A stretch of DNA of 64,000 bases. Origin: Paenibacillus sp. KS-LC4 (GTDB lineage Bacteria; Bacillota; Bacilli; Paenibacillales; Paenibacillaceae). Each line of letters starts with the position of its first letter. Position 1 is the stretch's first letter. The position numbers and the translations under genes were made by a program. The notes under the pieces are model-generated. The model did no database searches. It was not told the origin of the DNA and was given only the letters and a program-made list of their open reading frames with translations. Location: NCBI RefSeq assembly GCF_036894955.1, contig NZ_CP145905.1:187001-251000 (forward strand), given 5' to 3'. Positions 1-10,410 of this stretch are shown in pieces.

Positions 1-759
1 AATCATTACAACGATGCCGAGCAAAATAATGCCGACCCGCGGCCAGCTGCGGGTACTCAGCGCGAAGATCAGCGGCGTGCCGATGCCGCCAGCGCCAATG
101 ACGCCGAGTATCGTAGCCGAGCGGACGTTGATTTCAAAGCGATACAGCGTATAGTTCAGAAAGCCCGGCAGCACTTGAGGCAGCACGGCGAACCAAAGCT
201 GCTGCATACGCGTTGCCCCGGAGGCGAGCAGCGCCTCGGAAGGGCCGAAATCAATATTTTCGATATCATCCGCAAATAGCTTGCCTAGCATTCCTATCGA
301 ATGCAGCCCGAGCGCAAGAACACCGGCGAAGGAGCCTGGGCCAACGGCTTTAATGAACAAAATCGCCATAATAATTTCCGGAAATGTCCGGATAAAGCTG
401 AGCATGATTTTGCCCGAACCGGAAATCGTCCGATATTTGCTCATATTGCGCGCGGACCAGAAAGCGAATGGAATGCACAGCACAGCCGAGATCACCGTAC
501 CGAGTATGGAGATAGCCAGCGTGTCCATTAGTCCCCGCAGCAGATCCTCGCCCTCCGGCAAATAGACATAATCCCAATCGGGAGAAAAAATGCCCGCCAT
601 AATCGACTTCATGATCTGGCCTGCCGTCTCTTTCAAGCCGGTAAACGGAACGCCAGAGAACGCCCAAATGTAAACGAGTGCCAAAGCCATGATTATTGGC
701 CAGCGCAGCGGATTTTTCCGCGGTTTTTGGAAGGGATAGCTCCCATTTTTCGTCGTCAT
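1..759 (-). CDS. phnE: Phosphonate ABC transporter permease, second PhnE (3' end cut)
   Basis: This is the second of two PhnE-type membrane subunits of a phosphonate (or phosphite/phosphate ester) importer. Translating the minus strand from an ATG at 757-759 gives an open frame of 253 codons that runs off the left edge of the window; family members are about 260-270 residues, so only a few residues are missing. Several membrane segments and a permease EAA-type loop (EALLASGA followed by LPQVLPG) are visible, then GAGGIGTPL, which is typical of PhnE. The ATG overlaps the TGA of the upstream phnE (ATGA), so the two are translationally coupled. Confidence 0.9.
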   Translation of the reverse strand, partial: MTTKNGSYPFQKPRKNPLRWPIIMALALVYIWAFSGVPFTGLKETAGQIMKSIMAGIFSPDWDYVYLPEGEDLLRGLMDTLAISILGTVISAVLCIPFAFWSARNMSKYRTISGSGKIMLSFIRTFPEIIMAILFIKAVGPGSFAGVLALGLHSIGMLGKLFADDIENIDFGPSEALLASGATRMQQLWFAVLPQVLPGFLNYTLYRFEINVRSATILGVIGAGGIGTPLIFALSTRSWPRVGIILLGIVVMI

Positions 760-1562
760 AATAGTTTCTCCCGCAGCTTCGTGCTTGCAAAATCAATAAG
801 TAAAACAATGACCAGCGTGAATAAAATAATAACGGCGGTTTTGTCATATTCGAGAAAGCCGAGCGTCGCTTCATAAAATAAACCGATGCCGCCAGCCCCA
901 ACAAGGCCAAGAATGGCCGCTGCCCGTACATTAATTTCGAAGGTATACAGTACATACGACATAAAGGCGGCTGATATTTGCGGAACGACGCCAAATACGA
1001 TGCGTTGAATCGCGTTTGCGCCAACCGCTGTCATCGCTTCAAGCGGTCCCTGATCAATGGTCTCCAGCGTTTCATAGGTCAGCTTGGCGATTAAGCCGAC
1101 CGAAAATACAGCCAGCGCGAGAATGCCCGGCACTGGCCCAAGTCCGAAAACTGCGACGAACAGGGCAGCGAGCAGCAGATCGGGCAGCGTCCGCACCAAA
1201 TTAAGCATAAAGCGTGCCGGGTAATACACCCAGCGATGCGGCATTAAATTACCTGCGCACAGCAGGGCAACCGGAATAGCAATAATTGCGCCAATCGTTG
1301 TGCCGACGAGCGCCATACGTATCGTCTCCAGCATGCCGCCCACGATATTATCAAAGTAGGTCCAGCGGGGAGGAAACATTTCGCGCAGCAGATCGAGCAT
1401 GTTCGGGAAGCCCTCAATTAGCTCCTTAAAGCTCACCTCTGTCTGCACGGCACTGCCCCAAAGCAGCAGCAAAATAAGCAGCGTAGTCAGCACATGCTTC
1501 GTACGTGTTGGCGGCAGGGGACGGACAGTCTGCCTCGTGCCAGGCTCAAGCGGGTTGTTCAT
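756..1562 (-). CDS. phnE: Phosphonate ABC transporter permease, first PhnE
   Basis: A 268-residue inner membrane protein that forms half of the phosphonate translocation channel. After a hydrophilic N-terminus a first membrane segment lies around residues 25-41; the core has the EAA-type loop ([17 protein letters not shown]) and the [10 protein letters not shown] segment shared with PhnE. It starts in a 4-base ATGA overlap with phnC and ends in the same way on the second phnE, so phnC and the two permeases form one tightly coupled unit. Two paralogous PhnE subunits following phnC and phnD is a known arrangement in Bacilli. Confidence 0.93.
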   Translation of the reverse strand: MNNPLEPGTRQTVRPLPPTRTKHVLTTLLILLLLWGSAVQTEVSFKELIEGFPNMLDLLREMFPPRWTYFDNIVGGMLETIRMALVGTTIGAIIAIPVALLCAGNLMPHRWVYYPARFMLNLVRTLPDLLLAALFVAVFGLGPVPGILALAVFSVGLIAKLTYETLETIDQGPLEAMTAVGANAIQRIVFGVVPQISAAFMSYVLYTFEINVRAAAILGLVGAGGIGLFYEATLGFLEYDKTAVIILFTLVIVLLIDFASTKLREKLL

Positions 1563-2332
1563 GCCGATACCTCTCCCAGCAGCTCGCCTTCAAGCAGCGG
1601 CCTGCCATAAATTTCGGCAAAACGCTCATCCGTTGCTTCAGCAACAGGACCGTCAAATACGACCTCGCCTGCACGCAGCCCGACAATTCGCGTCGCATAT
1701 TGCCTAGCCAAATCGACAAAATGAAGATTAACGATCGTCGTAATGCCCAGCTCCTGATTAATCCGCTTCAAATCATCCATGACTTGCTTCGTCGTGAGCG
1801 GGTCTAGGGAAGCGACAGGCTCGTCCGCCAAAATGATTTTAGCCTCCTGCGCAAGCACGCGAGCAATGGCGACACGCTGCTGCTGGCCGCCGGAGAGCTG
1901 GTCGGCACGGGAATAAGCCTTTTCCAAAATATTAACCCGCTCCAGCGCCTGAAACGCCAAATCCACATCCTCCTTGGGGAAACGGCCGAGTATCGTACGG
2001 AGCGTGGAGTGGTAGCCGACGCGTCCCGCCAGCACATTACGCAGCACAGTGGAACGCTTGACGAGATTGAAGCTTTGAAAAATCATGCCAATGTCGCGGC
2101 GAATCATCCGCAGCTCATGTCCCTCGGCACTCGTAATCGAGTTGCCGTTAACGAGGATATCTCCCTCGCTAATGTCATGCAGCCGATTGATCGAGCGCAA
2201 AAGCGTAGATTTGCCGGCGCCAGATAATCCGACAACCGCCACAAACTCGCCTTGCTCGAAGGTGAGATTAATATTATTTAGACCCTTGGTTTGATTGGGA
2301 TACACTTTGGTTACTTGACGAAGCTCAATCAT
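1559..2332 (-). CDS. phnC: Phosphonate ABC transporter ATP-binding protein
   Basis: The 257-residue ATPase of the phosphonate importer. Walker A is GLSGAGKST (residues 35-43), the signature is LSGGQQQR, and Walker B is [11 protein letters not shown] followed by the switch histidine in NLHFVDLA. The length and the opening [13 protein letters not shown] fit PhnC closely. It sits between the binding protein gene and the two permease genes; the 186-base gap to phnD holds a hairpin and short tandem repeats, which may set different expression levels for the binding protein and the membrane components. Confidence 0.95.
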   Translation of the reverse strand: MIELRQVTKVYPNQTKGLNNINLTFEQGEFVAVVGLSGAGKSTLLRSINRLHDISEGDILVNGNSITSAEGHELRMIRRDIGMIFQSFNLVKRSTVLRNVLAGRVGYHSTLRTILGRFPKEDVDLAFQALERVNILEKAYSRADQLSGGQQQRVAIARVLAQEAKIILADEPVASLDPLTTKQVMDDLKRINQELGITTIVNLHFVDLARQYATRIVGLRAGEVVFDGPVAEATDERFAEIYGRPLLEGELLGEVSA

Positions 2333-2370
2333 GCCGTCATTCCTTTCGGTTCAAGTTTGGTTCATTTACC

Positions 2371-2403
2371 ATTCAATTGCGATTCAATTGCGATTCAAGT
2401 TCG
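2371..2403. repeat. Three tandem 11-bp repeats between phnD and phnC
   Basis: The stretch holds two exact copies of ATTCAATTGCG followed by a diverged third copy, ATTCAAGTTCG, and further degenerate TTCAAG/TTTAAG units on both sides. It lies in the transcribed gap between phnD and phnC. Its function is unknown. Confidence 0.6.
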
Positions 2404-2442
2404 ATTTAAGCTTGGTTCGAGCATATCGGGCAGTAATGCAAC

Positions 2443-2478
2443 AAGCCAGCACAGCGCACGCTTGCGCTGAACTGGCTT
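2443..2478 (-). terminator. Hairpin between phnD and phnC
   Basis: AAGCCAG (2443-2449) pairs with CTGGCTT (2472-2478), and inside it CAGCGC pairs with GCGCTG around a 6-base loop. No clear U-tract follows on the minus strand, so this is more likely a processing or mRNA-stabilising hairpin behind phnD than a full terminator. Confidence 0.45.
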
Positions 2479-2518
2479 GCCTAGTCCTGTGCCACACGGT
2501 GCAGGACGACAAATCGTA

Positions 2519-3517
2519 CTACTCGGTTTTTACTTTTTCATTGTATTGGCGGACGATATCGAACTTGCTGTCATCGGATTTTACATAGCCCTCATGGGAA
2601 TAAATTTCTTTAATGATGGCGTGTCCTTCTGTATCTTTACCGATATCAATGAACGCTTGCGAAATTTTAGCGGACCATTCTGCACTCATGTCGGAACGAA
2701 CCGAAATCGTATCGTTAGGAATCGCTTCTGTAAACGAAAGCACGCGCGTGTCTTCAAATACGGTAGGGTAATCCTTCTTTACTGTGTTGCGGGCATCCTG
2801 GAAAATCGCCGCAGCATCCACATCGCCGTTAAGCACGGCGATAACGCCTTGGTCATGGCCTTTAACCGTTACAGGCTGTACATCGCTAAGCGGGTTCAGG
2901 CCCTTGTCCATCAGGAGCGCAGCCGGCCATACAAAACCAGCAGAGGACGTCACGTTCTGGTAAGCGATTTTTTTACCTTTAAGCTCTTCAACCGATTGAA
3001 TCGGCGAGTCTTTTTTGACAACAATCATGGACTTGTAGAAGTCAACGAGCTGGTCGGTAGGAGCGCCAGTCTCATCATTTACACCAAAGCGCTGTGCCTG
3101 CAAAATAACTTCAGCTGCGCCTTTTTCTTTAGCCAGCACATAAGCCGTTGGAGGCAGGAAGCCTACATCTACCTTTTTGGAGGCCATCGCTTCAATAATC
3201 GTGTTGTAGTCGGTCGAGACACTTACTTTTACTGGAATACCGAGCTTGTCGCCCAGAAGCTTCTCAAGCGGCTTGGCTTTTGCTTCAAGGGTGTCTGCAT
3301 TTTGTGAAGGAACGAATTGGACAGTCAATGTTGTAGGCACATAGCCTGTGTCGGCACTTGTTGTTGGTGCTGGCTCAGTTGAGGCTGCTGCGGATGGGCT
3401 GGAACTTGGACTAGCAGACTCGCTGCCAGCCGAACCCGCTGTATTGTTCGTTCCGCAAGCTCCAAGCAAGAGCGAGGTCAGTAACAGTGGAAGCATAAAG
3501 GCATACATCTTTTTCAA
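2519..3517 (-). CDS. phnD: Phosphonate-binding lipoprotein
   Basis: A 332-residue extracellular binding lipoprotein. A signal peptide ends in the lipobox LLLGAC (Cys about residue 21), followed by a Ser/Ala/Thr-rich linker and a PhnD/SsuA-type binding domain (LTVQFVPSQNADTLE and MASKKVDVGFLPPTAY). It is the first gene of the phn operon. The start is a TTG at 3515-3517 seven bases behind GGAGGG. A possible promoter on the minus strand is TTTATC-16-TATAAT about 70 bases upstream. The true ligand could be a phosphonate, phosphite or another phosphate analogue; the sequence does not decide this. Confidence 0.93.
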   Translation of the reverse strand: MKKMYAFMLPLLLTSLLLGACGTNNTAGSAGSESASPSSSPSAAASTEPAPTTSADTGYVPTTLTVQFVPSQNADTLEAKAKPLEKLLGDKLGIPVKVSVSTDYNTIIEAMASKKVDVGFLPPTAYVLAKEKGAAEVILQAQRFGVNDETGAPTDQLVDFYKSMIVVKKDSPIQSVEELKGKKIAYQNVTSSAGFVWPAALLMDKGLNPLSDVQPVTVKGHDQGVIAVLNGDVDAAAIFQDARNTVKKDYPTVFEDTRVLSFTEAIPNDTISVRSDMSAEWSAKISQAFIDIGKDTEGHAIIKEIYSHEGYVKSDDSKFDIVRQYNEKVKTE

Positions 3518-3700
3518 TCAAAAACCCTCCAAGAGATTGTATTTTTTGACACTTGCTTACTATAGTTAAATTATATTTGCGGAGTATCAACGATAAATAA
3601 ATGATTTGTAAAATAGGCTTTTGCACTGCTAAGTTGAAAACGATTTTGCTAGAATAATGACATTGGCAAAATTGATGCTGCAACGAAGGAGAGGCTCATA

Positions 3701-5314
3701 ATGACGCAAGCAAGCCACTATACCTGCGATATTATAATGACGAGTGATCTGCACGGAGCGATCCGTCCCATTCATTATCCGAGCAATGCCTACAGCCATA
3801 ACGGACTGGCTTTATTGGCGGCACGAATAAAGCGGGAGCGTGAACGGGCTCCTGAGCTGCTGCTGGTGGACAATGGCGATTTGCTGCAAGGCTCGCCGCT
3901 GGCTGCCTATGCTGCGGCCTTCCAAGAAAGCTATGAGACGCATCCCTTTATCGAGGTGCTCAGCGAGCTTGGCTATGATGCTGCCGTTATGGGCAATCAT
4001 GAGTTTAATTACGGCTTGGATACGCTGAACCGTGCGGTAGAGGCTTCAAGGTTTCCATGGCTGTCGGCTAATATTGTCGATGCTCAGAGCGGGGAGCCAG
4101 CTTTTGGCCCGCCGTACATCATCAAGCAAATGGCCTCGGGCGTAAAGGTCGCCCTGCTGGGGGCTACGACCCACTATATTCCCAACTGGGAGCAGCCTCA
4201 GTATATACAAGGGCTGCGCTTTCTTGATGCGTTAGAGACCATTCGGACATGGGTGCAGCACATACGCGACAAGGAGCAGCCGGATCTCGTTGTTGTCAGC
4301 TATCATGGGGGCTTCGAAAATGATCTGGCAACAGGTCAACCAGCCGAACCGCATACGGGTGAAAATCAAGCCTATGCCATTTGCCGTGACGTGGAGGGCA
4401 TTGATGTGTTGCTCACCGGTCATCAGCACCGGTCATTGGCAGAGGAGCTGCACGGCGTTACGATTGTGCAGACGGGCTATCACGGATCGTCAGCGGCTCA
4501 TGTTGAGGTACAGTTAGAGCGGCAGCCCGAAGGACGCTGGGAAGTTAAGAGCAAGCGAGCTGAGCTGCTGTATCCAGAGGAGTCTGCCTTGCCGGATGCC
4601 GCTGTGCTAGCGCTAACCGATGAGCTGGAGAAGCGTACGCAAGCTTGGCTGGATCAGCCGATTGGCGAAATCATCGGCGATTTGTCCATTCAAAATGCGG
4701 CTGAGCTGAGGCTGGCTGCCCATCCGTTTCTTGCTTTTGTCCATCAGGTTCAAATGGAGGCTACGGGCGCGCAGCTGTCTAACGCGGCTTTGCTAAGCGA
4801 GGAGGCGCGCGGCTTTGGAAGCAAGGTGACGATGCGGGATGTATTGTCGAATTTCATCTATCCTAATACGCTGACGGTATTGGAGTTGAGCGGGCAGGAT
4901 ATATGGGCTGCGTTGGAGCAGACCGCGTGTTATTTTTCACTGGACGATCAGGGGGGGATTATAGTTAATCCCTTGTATATGGAGCCGAAGGCGCAGCATT
5001 ATAACTATGACATGTGGGCAGGCATTGACTATGAGCTGGATATATCGCGGGCAGAGGGTAGCAGGGTCATTAAGCTTGAGCGCGATGGAGAGCCTTTAAA
5101 GATGGATGCTTCGTATTCGGTTGTCATGAACAGCTATCGTGCGGCTGGCGGTGGAAATTATGCGATGTATGCAGGCAAGCCGGTACTCTTTGCCGGTGAT
5201 ACGGATATGGCGATGCTCGCTGAACATTATATTCGCAAGCATCAGCCGCTGGCTGCGCCTCGTGCGGGGAATTGGAGGGTTACGGCAGGGCAACGGATTA
5301 TGCCGAGCATATAA
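3701..5314 (+). CDS. 5'-nucleotidase/2',3'-cyclic phosphodiesterase-type metallophosphatase
   Basis: A 537-residue two-domain enzyme of the UshA/YfkN type. The N-terminal calcineurin-like metal site is complete: SDLHG (16-20), DNGDLLQG, GNHEFNYG and the GHQHR motif near residue 240. The C-terminal 5'-nucleotidase domain follows (about 330-530), with NSYRAAGGGNY as substrate-binding segment. There is no signal peptide or wall anchor, so it should act in the cytosol on nucleotides or cyclic nucleotides. RBS AAGGAGAGG sits seven bases before the ATG. A distinct relative with the same architecture lies at 11910-13415. Confidence 0.88.
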   Translation: MTQASHYTCDIIMTSDLHGAIRPIHYPSNAYSHNGLALLAARIKRERERAPELLLVDNGDLLQGSPLAAYAAAFQESYETHPFIEVLSELGYDAAVMGNHEFNYGLDTLNRAVEASRFPWLSANIVDAQSGEPAFGPPYIIKQMASGVKVALLGATTHYIPNWEQPQYIQGLRFLDALETIRTWVQHIRDKEQPDLVVVSYHGGFENDLATGQPAEPHTGENQAYAICRDVEGIDVLLTGHQHRSLAEELHGVTIVQTGYHGSSAAHVEVQLERQPEGRWEVKSKRAELLYPEESALPDAAVLALTDELEKRTQAWLDQPIGEIIGDLSIQNAAELRLAAHPFLAFVHQVQMEATGAQLSNAALLSEEARGFGSKVTMRDVLSNFIYPNTLTVLELSGQDIWAALEQTACYFSLDDQGGIIVNPLYMEPKAQHYNYDMWAGIDYELDISRAEGSRVIKLERDGEPLKMDASYSVVMNSYRAAGGGNYAMYAGKPVLFAGDTDMAMLAEHYIRKHQPLAAPRAGNWRVTAGQRIMPSI

Positions 5315-5331
5315 CGCTGTTGAATAAAAAA

Positions 5332-5375
5332 AGCTCTCGTGCTTCCTTGAAAGAAGGCGCGAGAGCTAAATTTTT
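5332..5375. terminator. Bidirectional terminator
   Basis: AGCTCTCG (5332-5339) pairs with CGAGAGCT (5360-5367), with a further CTTCC/GAAGG pairing inside. An A-run precedes and a T-run follows, so it can stop both the nucleotidase gene and the convergent secreted-protein gene. Confidence 0.85.
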
Positions 5376-5461
5376 GAGCAAATACGGCTGACTGTTGGTA
5401 TTGCTGATGACCGATACTGCTGACCGCCGATACGGGCGACTGGCCGCCAGCTTGGGCGAAG

Positions 5462-8400
5462 CTATTTTGTTACTTGAACCGTAATCGTTTCACTCGTGGT
5501 CACTCCCGCTGCATTCACAAGCTCAGCCCGATATTCGTAAACACCAGGCTGCCGGCCGGTCAGCGCTGTTACAGCACTTTGAGCGGCAGGTGAAGCGGCC
5601 TTCAGGGCTTGCGTGTCGATGAGCTCATTATTTTCATATAGACGGTATTCCGTCGCGTTCGTTCCCCACCATAGATTCATTGTAAGGCTGTATTGACCAT
5701 CGCCATCCCAATTGTTTTGCGACAGGACGGGCTTTCCTGGAGCTGCATCTATAACGCGTACCGTTAAGACGTCGCTGCGAGTAGTACCCTTCGCATTAGT
5801 AAGCTCAGCGGTGTACGTGTACGTTCCGTTAGCCCTACCACTTACATGCGTCTGCGCCATTTGGGCGGAGGGAGAGGCATCGGTTAGCGTCTGAGTATCA
5901 ATGAGCTCACCGTTCTCATACAGCCTATAGCTGGTGCCATTGTGGCCCCACCACATATTCAGCGATATTGTAAAATCGCCGTCCTGCAAGCCCGTGTCAT
6001 AGCCGTTGTTGCTCGAAAGCACAGGCTTGCCGGGAGCGCCAGCTGCAAGCGGCTTGTTAGCAATGCTGAAAGTAGCTTGCTGGAAGGCTTCATTTCCGGC
6101 AAAATCCTTTACAGAATAAGCAATTGTATGAGTGCCCAAGCCAAGCTCAGCGCCTGTTGTAGAATAAGTGCTGTTAATAAGGCGGTCATCGAGCAGCAAC
6201 TGCTCGCTAGCGATGCCGGACAAGGAATCTGAGCTGTTTAGTTCAAAAATAAGCGTATCCGTGTCGAAAGCATCCGCTATTGCGCCTCCAGACTGCGTCA
6301 AAATAACGCTGGGTACCGATTTATCGAGCTTGAGCGTTAGCGACTGAACGGCCTCAGTATGACCAGCTGCGTCTGTCGAGAAGAAGGAAAGCGTTGTGCT
6401 TCCTTCTTCACTGATCAAAATGGGCGCTTCATAGGCTTGATTGGCGTTCCCGTTAATCGCGTATTCTGTACGCACAGGAGCGGAGCCGCCTGCATCATCG
6501 GTTGCCGTCAAGGTAACCGTAACGTCTTCGTTCAGCCACCCTGCTTCATTCGGCGAAGCGGAAAGGGAAGCCGTTGTCTGTGGAGCGGTCGTATCGCCTT
6601 GCAGGGCGAAATCGCTAAGCCCGCGTGGCTTTAATTGAAAGACATCTCTGAAAATAGCAGCAACACCCGTAATACTAATCTGCTGGCCCTCGGTATAAGG
6701 GAATGAAGACAGCGACAGGCCTGTGCGCGTGTCTACGCGGACATGATTGCTAATTCCAGCAGCATCAACGGCATCAAATTCGAAAGAACCAGCAGGCGTT
6801 GCGCTTGCCAAATTTTGAATCGTCACATCGGATAGCTGTACAAGCTGCCCTTGGTTAACAGCCGAGATGCGGTCTGTTGCAAGGGGGGCTGGCAGCGGCG
6901 CTGTGCCGGTTTTTTCGATGGCAATCATATCGGTCAATTCAAGCTCTGTATTGTACAGAGCTGTAGCGGCAGTCACGTTAATACGGTCGCCTTGATGGAA
7001 GCCGCTTGCGCTTTGGAACACATAGATACCGCCTGAAGCATCCTGCAAATAAAAGGCTTGTCCGCCAAAAGCGCCCGGCTCCGTCGTTACGATGCCTTCA
7101 ACCGTTACGGTTGAGCCGACCGACTTCGTGCGAGCTTCGGCAATAGGGATCAGAGCGGGAATCGGGCCTTCCTCTTCAGGCAGCGGCTCTGCTGGTACAT
7201 TGCCTACACTCACTGCATTCGTCAGCAGATTGCTTCCGTTCAAGCGCAGACGCAGATTGGCTGCACCAGACGTTCCGGGTTTAATTCGGACGGTCAAATC
7301 CTTAAAGGCATGTCCCTTGCTGTCGGATGTGACGCTGAAGGTCGAGCTGTAGCCGTAGGCTGTCGGCCAGGTGCCGTTTTCATTTTGCACCATGGCGACC
7401 TGCGTGCCTCCGCTCAAATAAATGCCGGCGCTAAAGCCCGATACGGTCGTATTGGCAGGCAAATTGTCAGCGACAACACGAATTTGAAAATCCTGTGCAT
7501 TCGGCAGCGTCGCTTGCTTGACGAAGCTGTAAGCGGCGTTGGCACTCGTTGTCGGGCCGCCGTATGAGCCAGGCTTGAACGTAGAGCGGTCATACCATTT
7601 GTAGCCTGCGCTTGGCGCGGACCATGGCTCCGGCTGCGGCTCAGTCGAAGCAGCAGGGTCCTCGAAAGGATGCAATGCCGTAACGCTGTCCAATTGCAGT
7701 CCGTCAACCTCGGTTAGACTCGTGTAGCTTTCTTGCTCAGCGAGCCAATTGACCAAATTGACAAGCAACACACCGTCATCCTGCTCTTTAAAGCCGTCGT
7801 AGGTCGTTTTGCGTGCTCCGGTTTCCTCGCGCAAATATTTTGGTGTAGCGTCCTCAACTGGAGAAGAGTCCCCGATAAAAGCAGCCTTGCCCGCTCCCAG
7901 CTTGGACACGGCAACGTAAGGACCCTCGGCGATTCCGCCGCCGTTGTATACGCCTTGATCGACAGCACTGCCCCAAGCCTGATTCGTTTGCGGCAAGTAT
8001 ACGATGCCTTTAGCTTTAGTCGGATCGGTAATCGCAAGCGTGGAGCCTGCGTGCATCGCAACCGTGGATACGCCAGCGGTGATGCCAAAGGCTTGCTCCT
8101 GAGGTACAATCTGATTAGCGGTTAAATCGCCAAGCGCATTGTAGCGGAAGCGAACGCCGAAATGGTCGGATAGCCAGTCTGAGCTGGTTACGCCCTGCAT
8201 GGCCTCCGAGCTGCGCTCATCAGCGCTCATGCCTTGCGTGGGGTCTGTCCAGGCGCCCCGGCGGTAGCCGTTCATCGCTTCGGAGCCGTCCCAGCGGTTT
8301 TTGTTGCGATCGGCATTGTAGTGGTCGCCAACGAAGAAAATGCTGCCGCCGCCCTCTACATACTGCGTCATAGCGGCTTGTTCGGTTGCTTTAAATGGAA

Positions 8401-8773
8401 TGTTAGGCTCTGCGATGACGAACACGCTATAATCTTTCAGATCATTGTAGGTAAACGGGGTTGTTTTGCGAAGCTCTTGAACATAATAGCCATCATTAGC
8501 GAGTGCGTCGCCGAAATCAGAAAAGCCGCCGTCAATGACCCAATCTGCGGCTCCAGCTGTCTGAGCGTGAGTATTGTCGAACAAAATCTTCTTCCCAGCG
8601 TTTTCATTGACGACTTTAGGCTGGATGAAAGGGGCCGGGTCGGTTGGGCCTTCAGCGTGAACGGCTGTCGCGGAGCCCCATAAACCAGCTTGCAGCGGAA
8701 TAGCGACAGATAGAGCGATAAGCGATTTGATCCATTTGTGTGACAAGGATGACTTTCGTTGTGTGAGCTTCAT
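5462..8773 (-). CDS. Large secreted multidomain protein (OB-fold, Ig-like and tandem C-terminal modules)
   Basis: About 1,103 residues, not assigned to a known enzyme. After a signal peptide (about 35 residues) comes a domain of some 300 residues resembling DUF4350/GATase-like folds ([38 protein letters not shown]). It is followed by a beta-rich region, an OB-fold segment of the secreted-nuclease type ([16 protein letters not shown]), an OmpL47/Ig-like module ([20 protein letters not shown]) and a second Ig-like stretch. The C-terminus has two repeats of about 95 residues ([29 protein letters not shown]) like those at the ends of Paenibacillus glycosidases and chitinases, probably carbohydrate-binding. 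The longer frame starts at 8791, but the ATG at 8771-8773 has GGGAGGT nine bases upstream and is the better start. Confidence 0.8.
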   Translation of the reverse strand: MKLTQRKSSLSHKWIKSLIALSVAIPLQAGLWGSATAVHAEGPTDPAPFIQPKVVNENAGKKILFDNTHAQTAGAADWVIDGGFSDFGDALANDGYYVQELRKTTPFTYNDLKDYSVFVIAEPNIPFKATEQAAMTQYVEGGGSIFFVGDHYNADRNKNRWDGSEAMNGYRRGAWTDPTQGMSADERSSEAMQGVTSSDWLSDHFGVRFRYNALGDLTANQIVPQEQAFGITAGVSTVAMHAGSTLAITDPTKAKGIVYLPQTNQAWGSAVDQGVYNGGGIAEGPYVAVSKLGAGKAAFIGDSSPVEDATPKYLREETGARKTTYDGFKEQDDGVLLVNLVNWLAEQESYTSLTEVDGLQLDSVTALHPFEDPAASTEPQPEPWSAPSAGYKWYDRSTFKPGSYGGPTTSANAAYSFVKQATLPNAQDFQIRVVADNLPANTTVSGFSAGIYLSGGTQVAMVQNENGTWPTAYGYSSTFSVTSDSKGHAFKDLTVRIKPGTSGAANLRLRLNGSNLLTNAVSVGNVPAEPLPEEEGPIPALIPIAEARTKSVGSTVTVEGIVTTEPGAFGGQAFYLQDASGGIYVFQSASGFHQGDRINVTAATALYNTELELTDMIAIEKTGTAPLPAPLATDRISAVNQGQLVQLSDVTIQNLASATPAGSFEFDAVDAAGISNHVRVDTRTGLSLSSFPYTEGQQISITGVAAIFRDVFQLKPRGLSDFALQGDTTAPQTTASLSASPNEAGWLNEDVTVTLTATDDAGGSAPVRTEYAINGNANQAYEAPILISEEGSTTLSFFSTDAAGHTEAVQSLTLKLDKSVPSVILTQSGGAIADAFDTDTLIFELNSSDSLSGIASEQLLLDDRLINSTYSTTGAELGLGTHTIAYSVKDFAGNEAFQQATFSIANKPLAAGAPGKPVLSSNNGYDTGLQDGDFTISLNMWWGHNGTSYRLYENGELIDTQTLTDASPSAQMAQTHVSGRANGTYTYTAELTNAKGTTRSDVLTVRVIDAAPGKPVLSQNNWDGDGQYSLTMNLWWGTNATEYRLYENNELIDTQALKAASPAAQSAVTALTGRQPGVYEYRAELVNAAGVTTSETITVQVTK

Positions 8774-9086
8774 CAATTCCATACCTCCCATGAATCATTA
8801 ATCTTGGCATTCGTCCATATTCTAGCATGTGAACATCTGTTATAGTGATATGAATTTGTAAAAAATAGTGAAATATTACTATTTGGGATGTGAATTGGGG
8901 ACAATGAACTAGCCGTTTAAGAAGAGCGTACATATGTTGCATTCGTGCCCTACTCTAAAGCGGCATAATTTGAGATAATTGAGATGAAGAGCTTGTATAC
9001 GATGAAACGAGTGATATAACGTACAAGCTTATCGGGCTAATTAGAATTTTTAGATTTAGGCATGGTGACCTATAGGAGGAATTAAG
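8774..9086. other. Intergenic region between the secreted-protein gene and the galactokinase-like gene
   Basis: Holds the divergent promoters of the two flanking genes. The only structure seen is an inverted repeat with 8-bp arms, AGCTTGTA (8990-8997) and TACAAGCT (9022-9029), 24 bases apart, just upstream of the plus-strand gene; it could be an operator. No RNA gene was recognised. Confidence 0.4.
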
Positions 9087-10382
9087 ATGAGTAATCAAAT
9101 GCTAAATAGGCTGCAAACGGACAAGGGACAGGAGCTGCTTGCCCAAATGTATGGAAAGCAGCAGCTCATAGAGCAAACAGGCCGCTATCAATCGCTTGTT
9201 GAGCAATTTCAAGCGCATTTTGGAGAGCAGGAGGTGGGACTGTTTAGCTCCCCAGGGAGATGCGAGGTTGGAGGCAATCATACCGATCACAATCATGGAA
9301 AAGTTCTGGCGGGAAGCATTACGCTCGATACGATTGGGGCGGCAGTGAAGGTAGACGAGCCTGTTATTACCTTTTTCTCTGAAGGCTATGCAACGAAATA
9401 TGTGATTAATCTTGAAGATATACAGCCCCAATCTGGAGATGATGGCACGACGTCGCTAGTTCGCGGCATTGCAGCCGGATTCAGGGATGCGGGCTTTCAA
9501 GTAGGAGGCTTCAATGCTTACATATCGAGCAATGTGTTTGCTGCATCGGGGTTAAGCTCGTCGGCGTCTTTCGAAATGCTGATCGGCACGATTTTAAATC
9601 ATTATTATAATGATGGAAAGCTTGATGCTGTATCGCTCTCTAAAATCGGGCAATTTGCTGAAAATCACTATTGGAATAAGCCGTCCGGCCTGCTGGACCA
9701 AATGGCCTGCGCTTATGGCGGTTTGATTGCGATTGATTTTGAGACGCCTAAGGAGCCTGTGATCAAGCCTGTGCAATGGGATTTTCAGAAAAATGGCTAT
9801 TCGCTGGTCATTGTAAATACAGGCGGGAATCATGCAGATTTAACAGAGGATTACGCGGCGGTGCCTAATGAGATGTATGCGGTAGCCAAATCGTTAGGAG
9901 CTTCGGTTTGTCGTGATTTAACGCCAGAGGACATTTACGCTAATTTAAAGGCGGTTAGAGCAGCGGCGGGAGATAGGGCTGTGCTGCGCGCCTTGCATTT
10001 TTTTGAGGAAAATGGGCGCGTCGATGATCAGGTGCTTGCACTTGAAGAGGGAAGGTTCAATGACTTCTTGCAGCTCATTACGGCTTCGGGGAATTCCTCG
10101 TGGAAATGGCTTCAGAACGTTTATCAAAGCGGTGCTACTCAAAATCAAGAAATTGCAATTGCGCTGTCCCTCACCGAAAATTATTTGAAGAAAATCGGCG
10201 ATGGCGCCTGCCGTATTCATGGTGGAGGCTTCGCAGGAGTCATTTTGACCATTATTCCTAACGAGCACGCGGAAGCCTACATGTCATGGATTGGCGGCAT
10301 GCTGGACACTCCGGTGCTGGTGGTGAATGTGAGGGAGCATGGGGCTGTCTATATTAATAAACTGCTGGATAACGAAGTTTAA
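9087..10382 (+). CDS. Galactokinase-like GHMP sugar kinase
   Basis: A 431-residue GHMP-superfamily kinase, expected to phosphorylate a sugar at C1 with ATP. The galactokinase signature is present in divergent form (GRCEVGGNHTDHNHG, about residues 57-71) where classical GalK has GEHTDYN; motif 2 is LSSSASFEMLIG and motif 3 is HGGGFAGVIL. It has about 40 extra N-terminal residues compared with typical GalK. RBS AGGAGGA precedes the ATG. No galE or galT lies nearby, so the gene is a stand-alone unit. Galactose is the default guess, but the altered signature leaves arabinose, galacturonate or another sugar open. Confidence 0.75.
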   Translation: MSNQMLNRLQTDKGQELLAQMYGKQQLIEQTGRYQSLVEQFQAHFGEQEVGLFSSPGRCEVGGNHTDHNHGKVLAGSITLDTIGAAVKVDEPVITFFSEGYATKYVINLEDIQPQSGDDGTTSLVRGIAAGFRDAGFQVGGFNAYISSNVFAASGLSSSASFEMLIGTILNHYYNDGKLDAVSLSKIGQFAENHYWNKPSGLLDQMACAYGGLIAIDFETPKEPVIKPVQWDFQKNGYSLVIVNTGGNHADLTEDYAAVPNEMYAVAKSLGASVCRDLTPEDIYANLKAVRAAAGDRAVLRALHFFEENGRVDDQVLALEEGRFNDFLQLITASGNSSWKWLQNVYQSGATQNQEIAIALSLTENYLKKIGDGACRIHGGGFAGVILTIIPNEHAEAYMSWIGGMLDTPVLVVNVREHGAVYINKLLDNEV

Positions 10383-10410
10383 AGTAAGCTTGAAAATTGA
10401 CTAAGAGGTT

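Noticed and set aside
350..1024. 224-codon minus-strand frame across the two phnE genes
   Set aside because: It is a shadow in another frame of the two PhnE genes, which have clear family motifs and an ATGA coupling at this place.
2477..3307. 276-codon plus-strand frame opposite phnD
   Set aside because: Antisense shadow of phnD; its translation has no recognisable features and phnD has a lipobox and family motifs.
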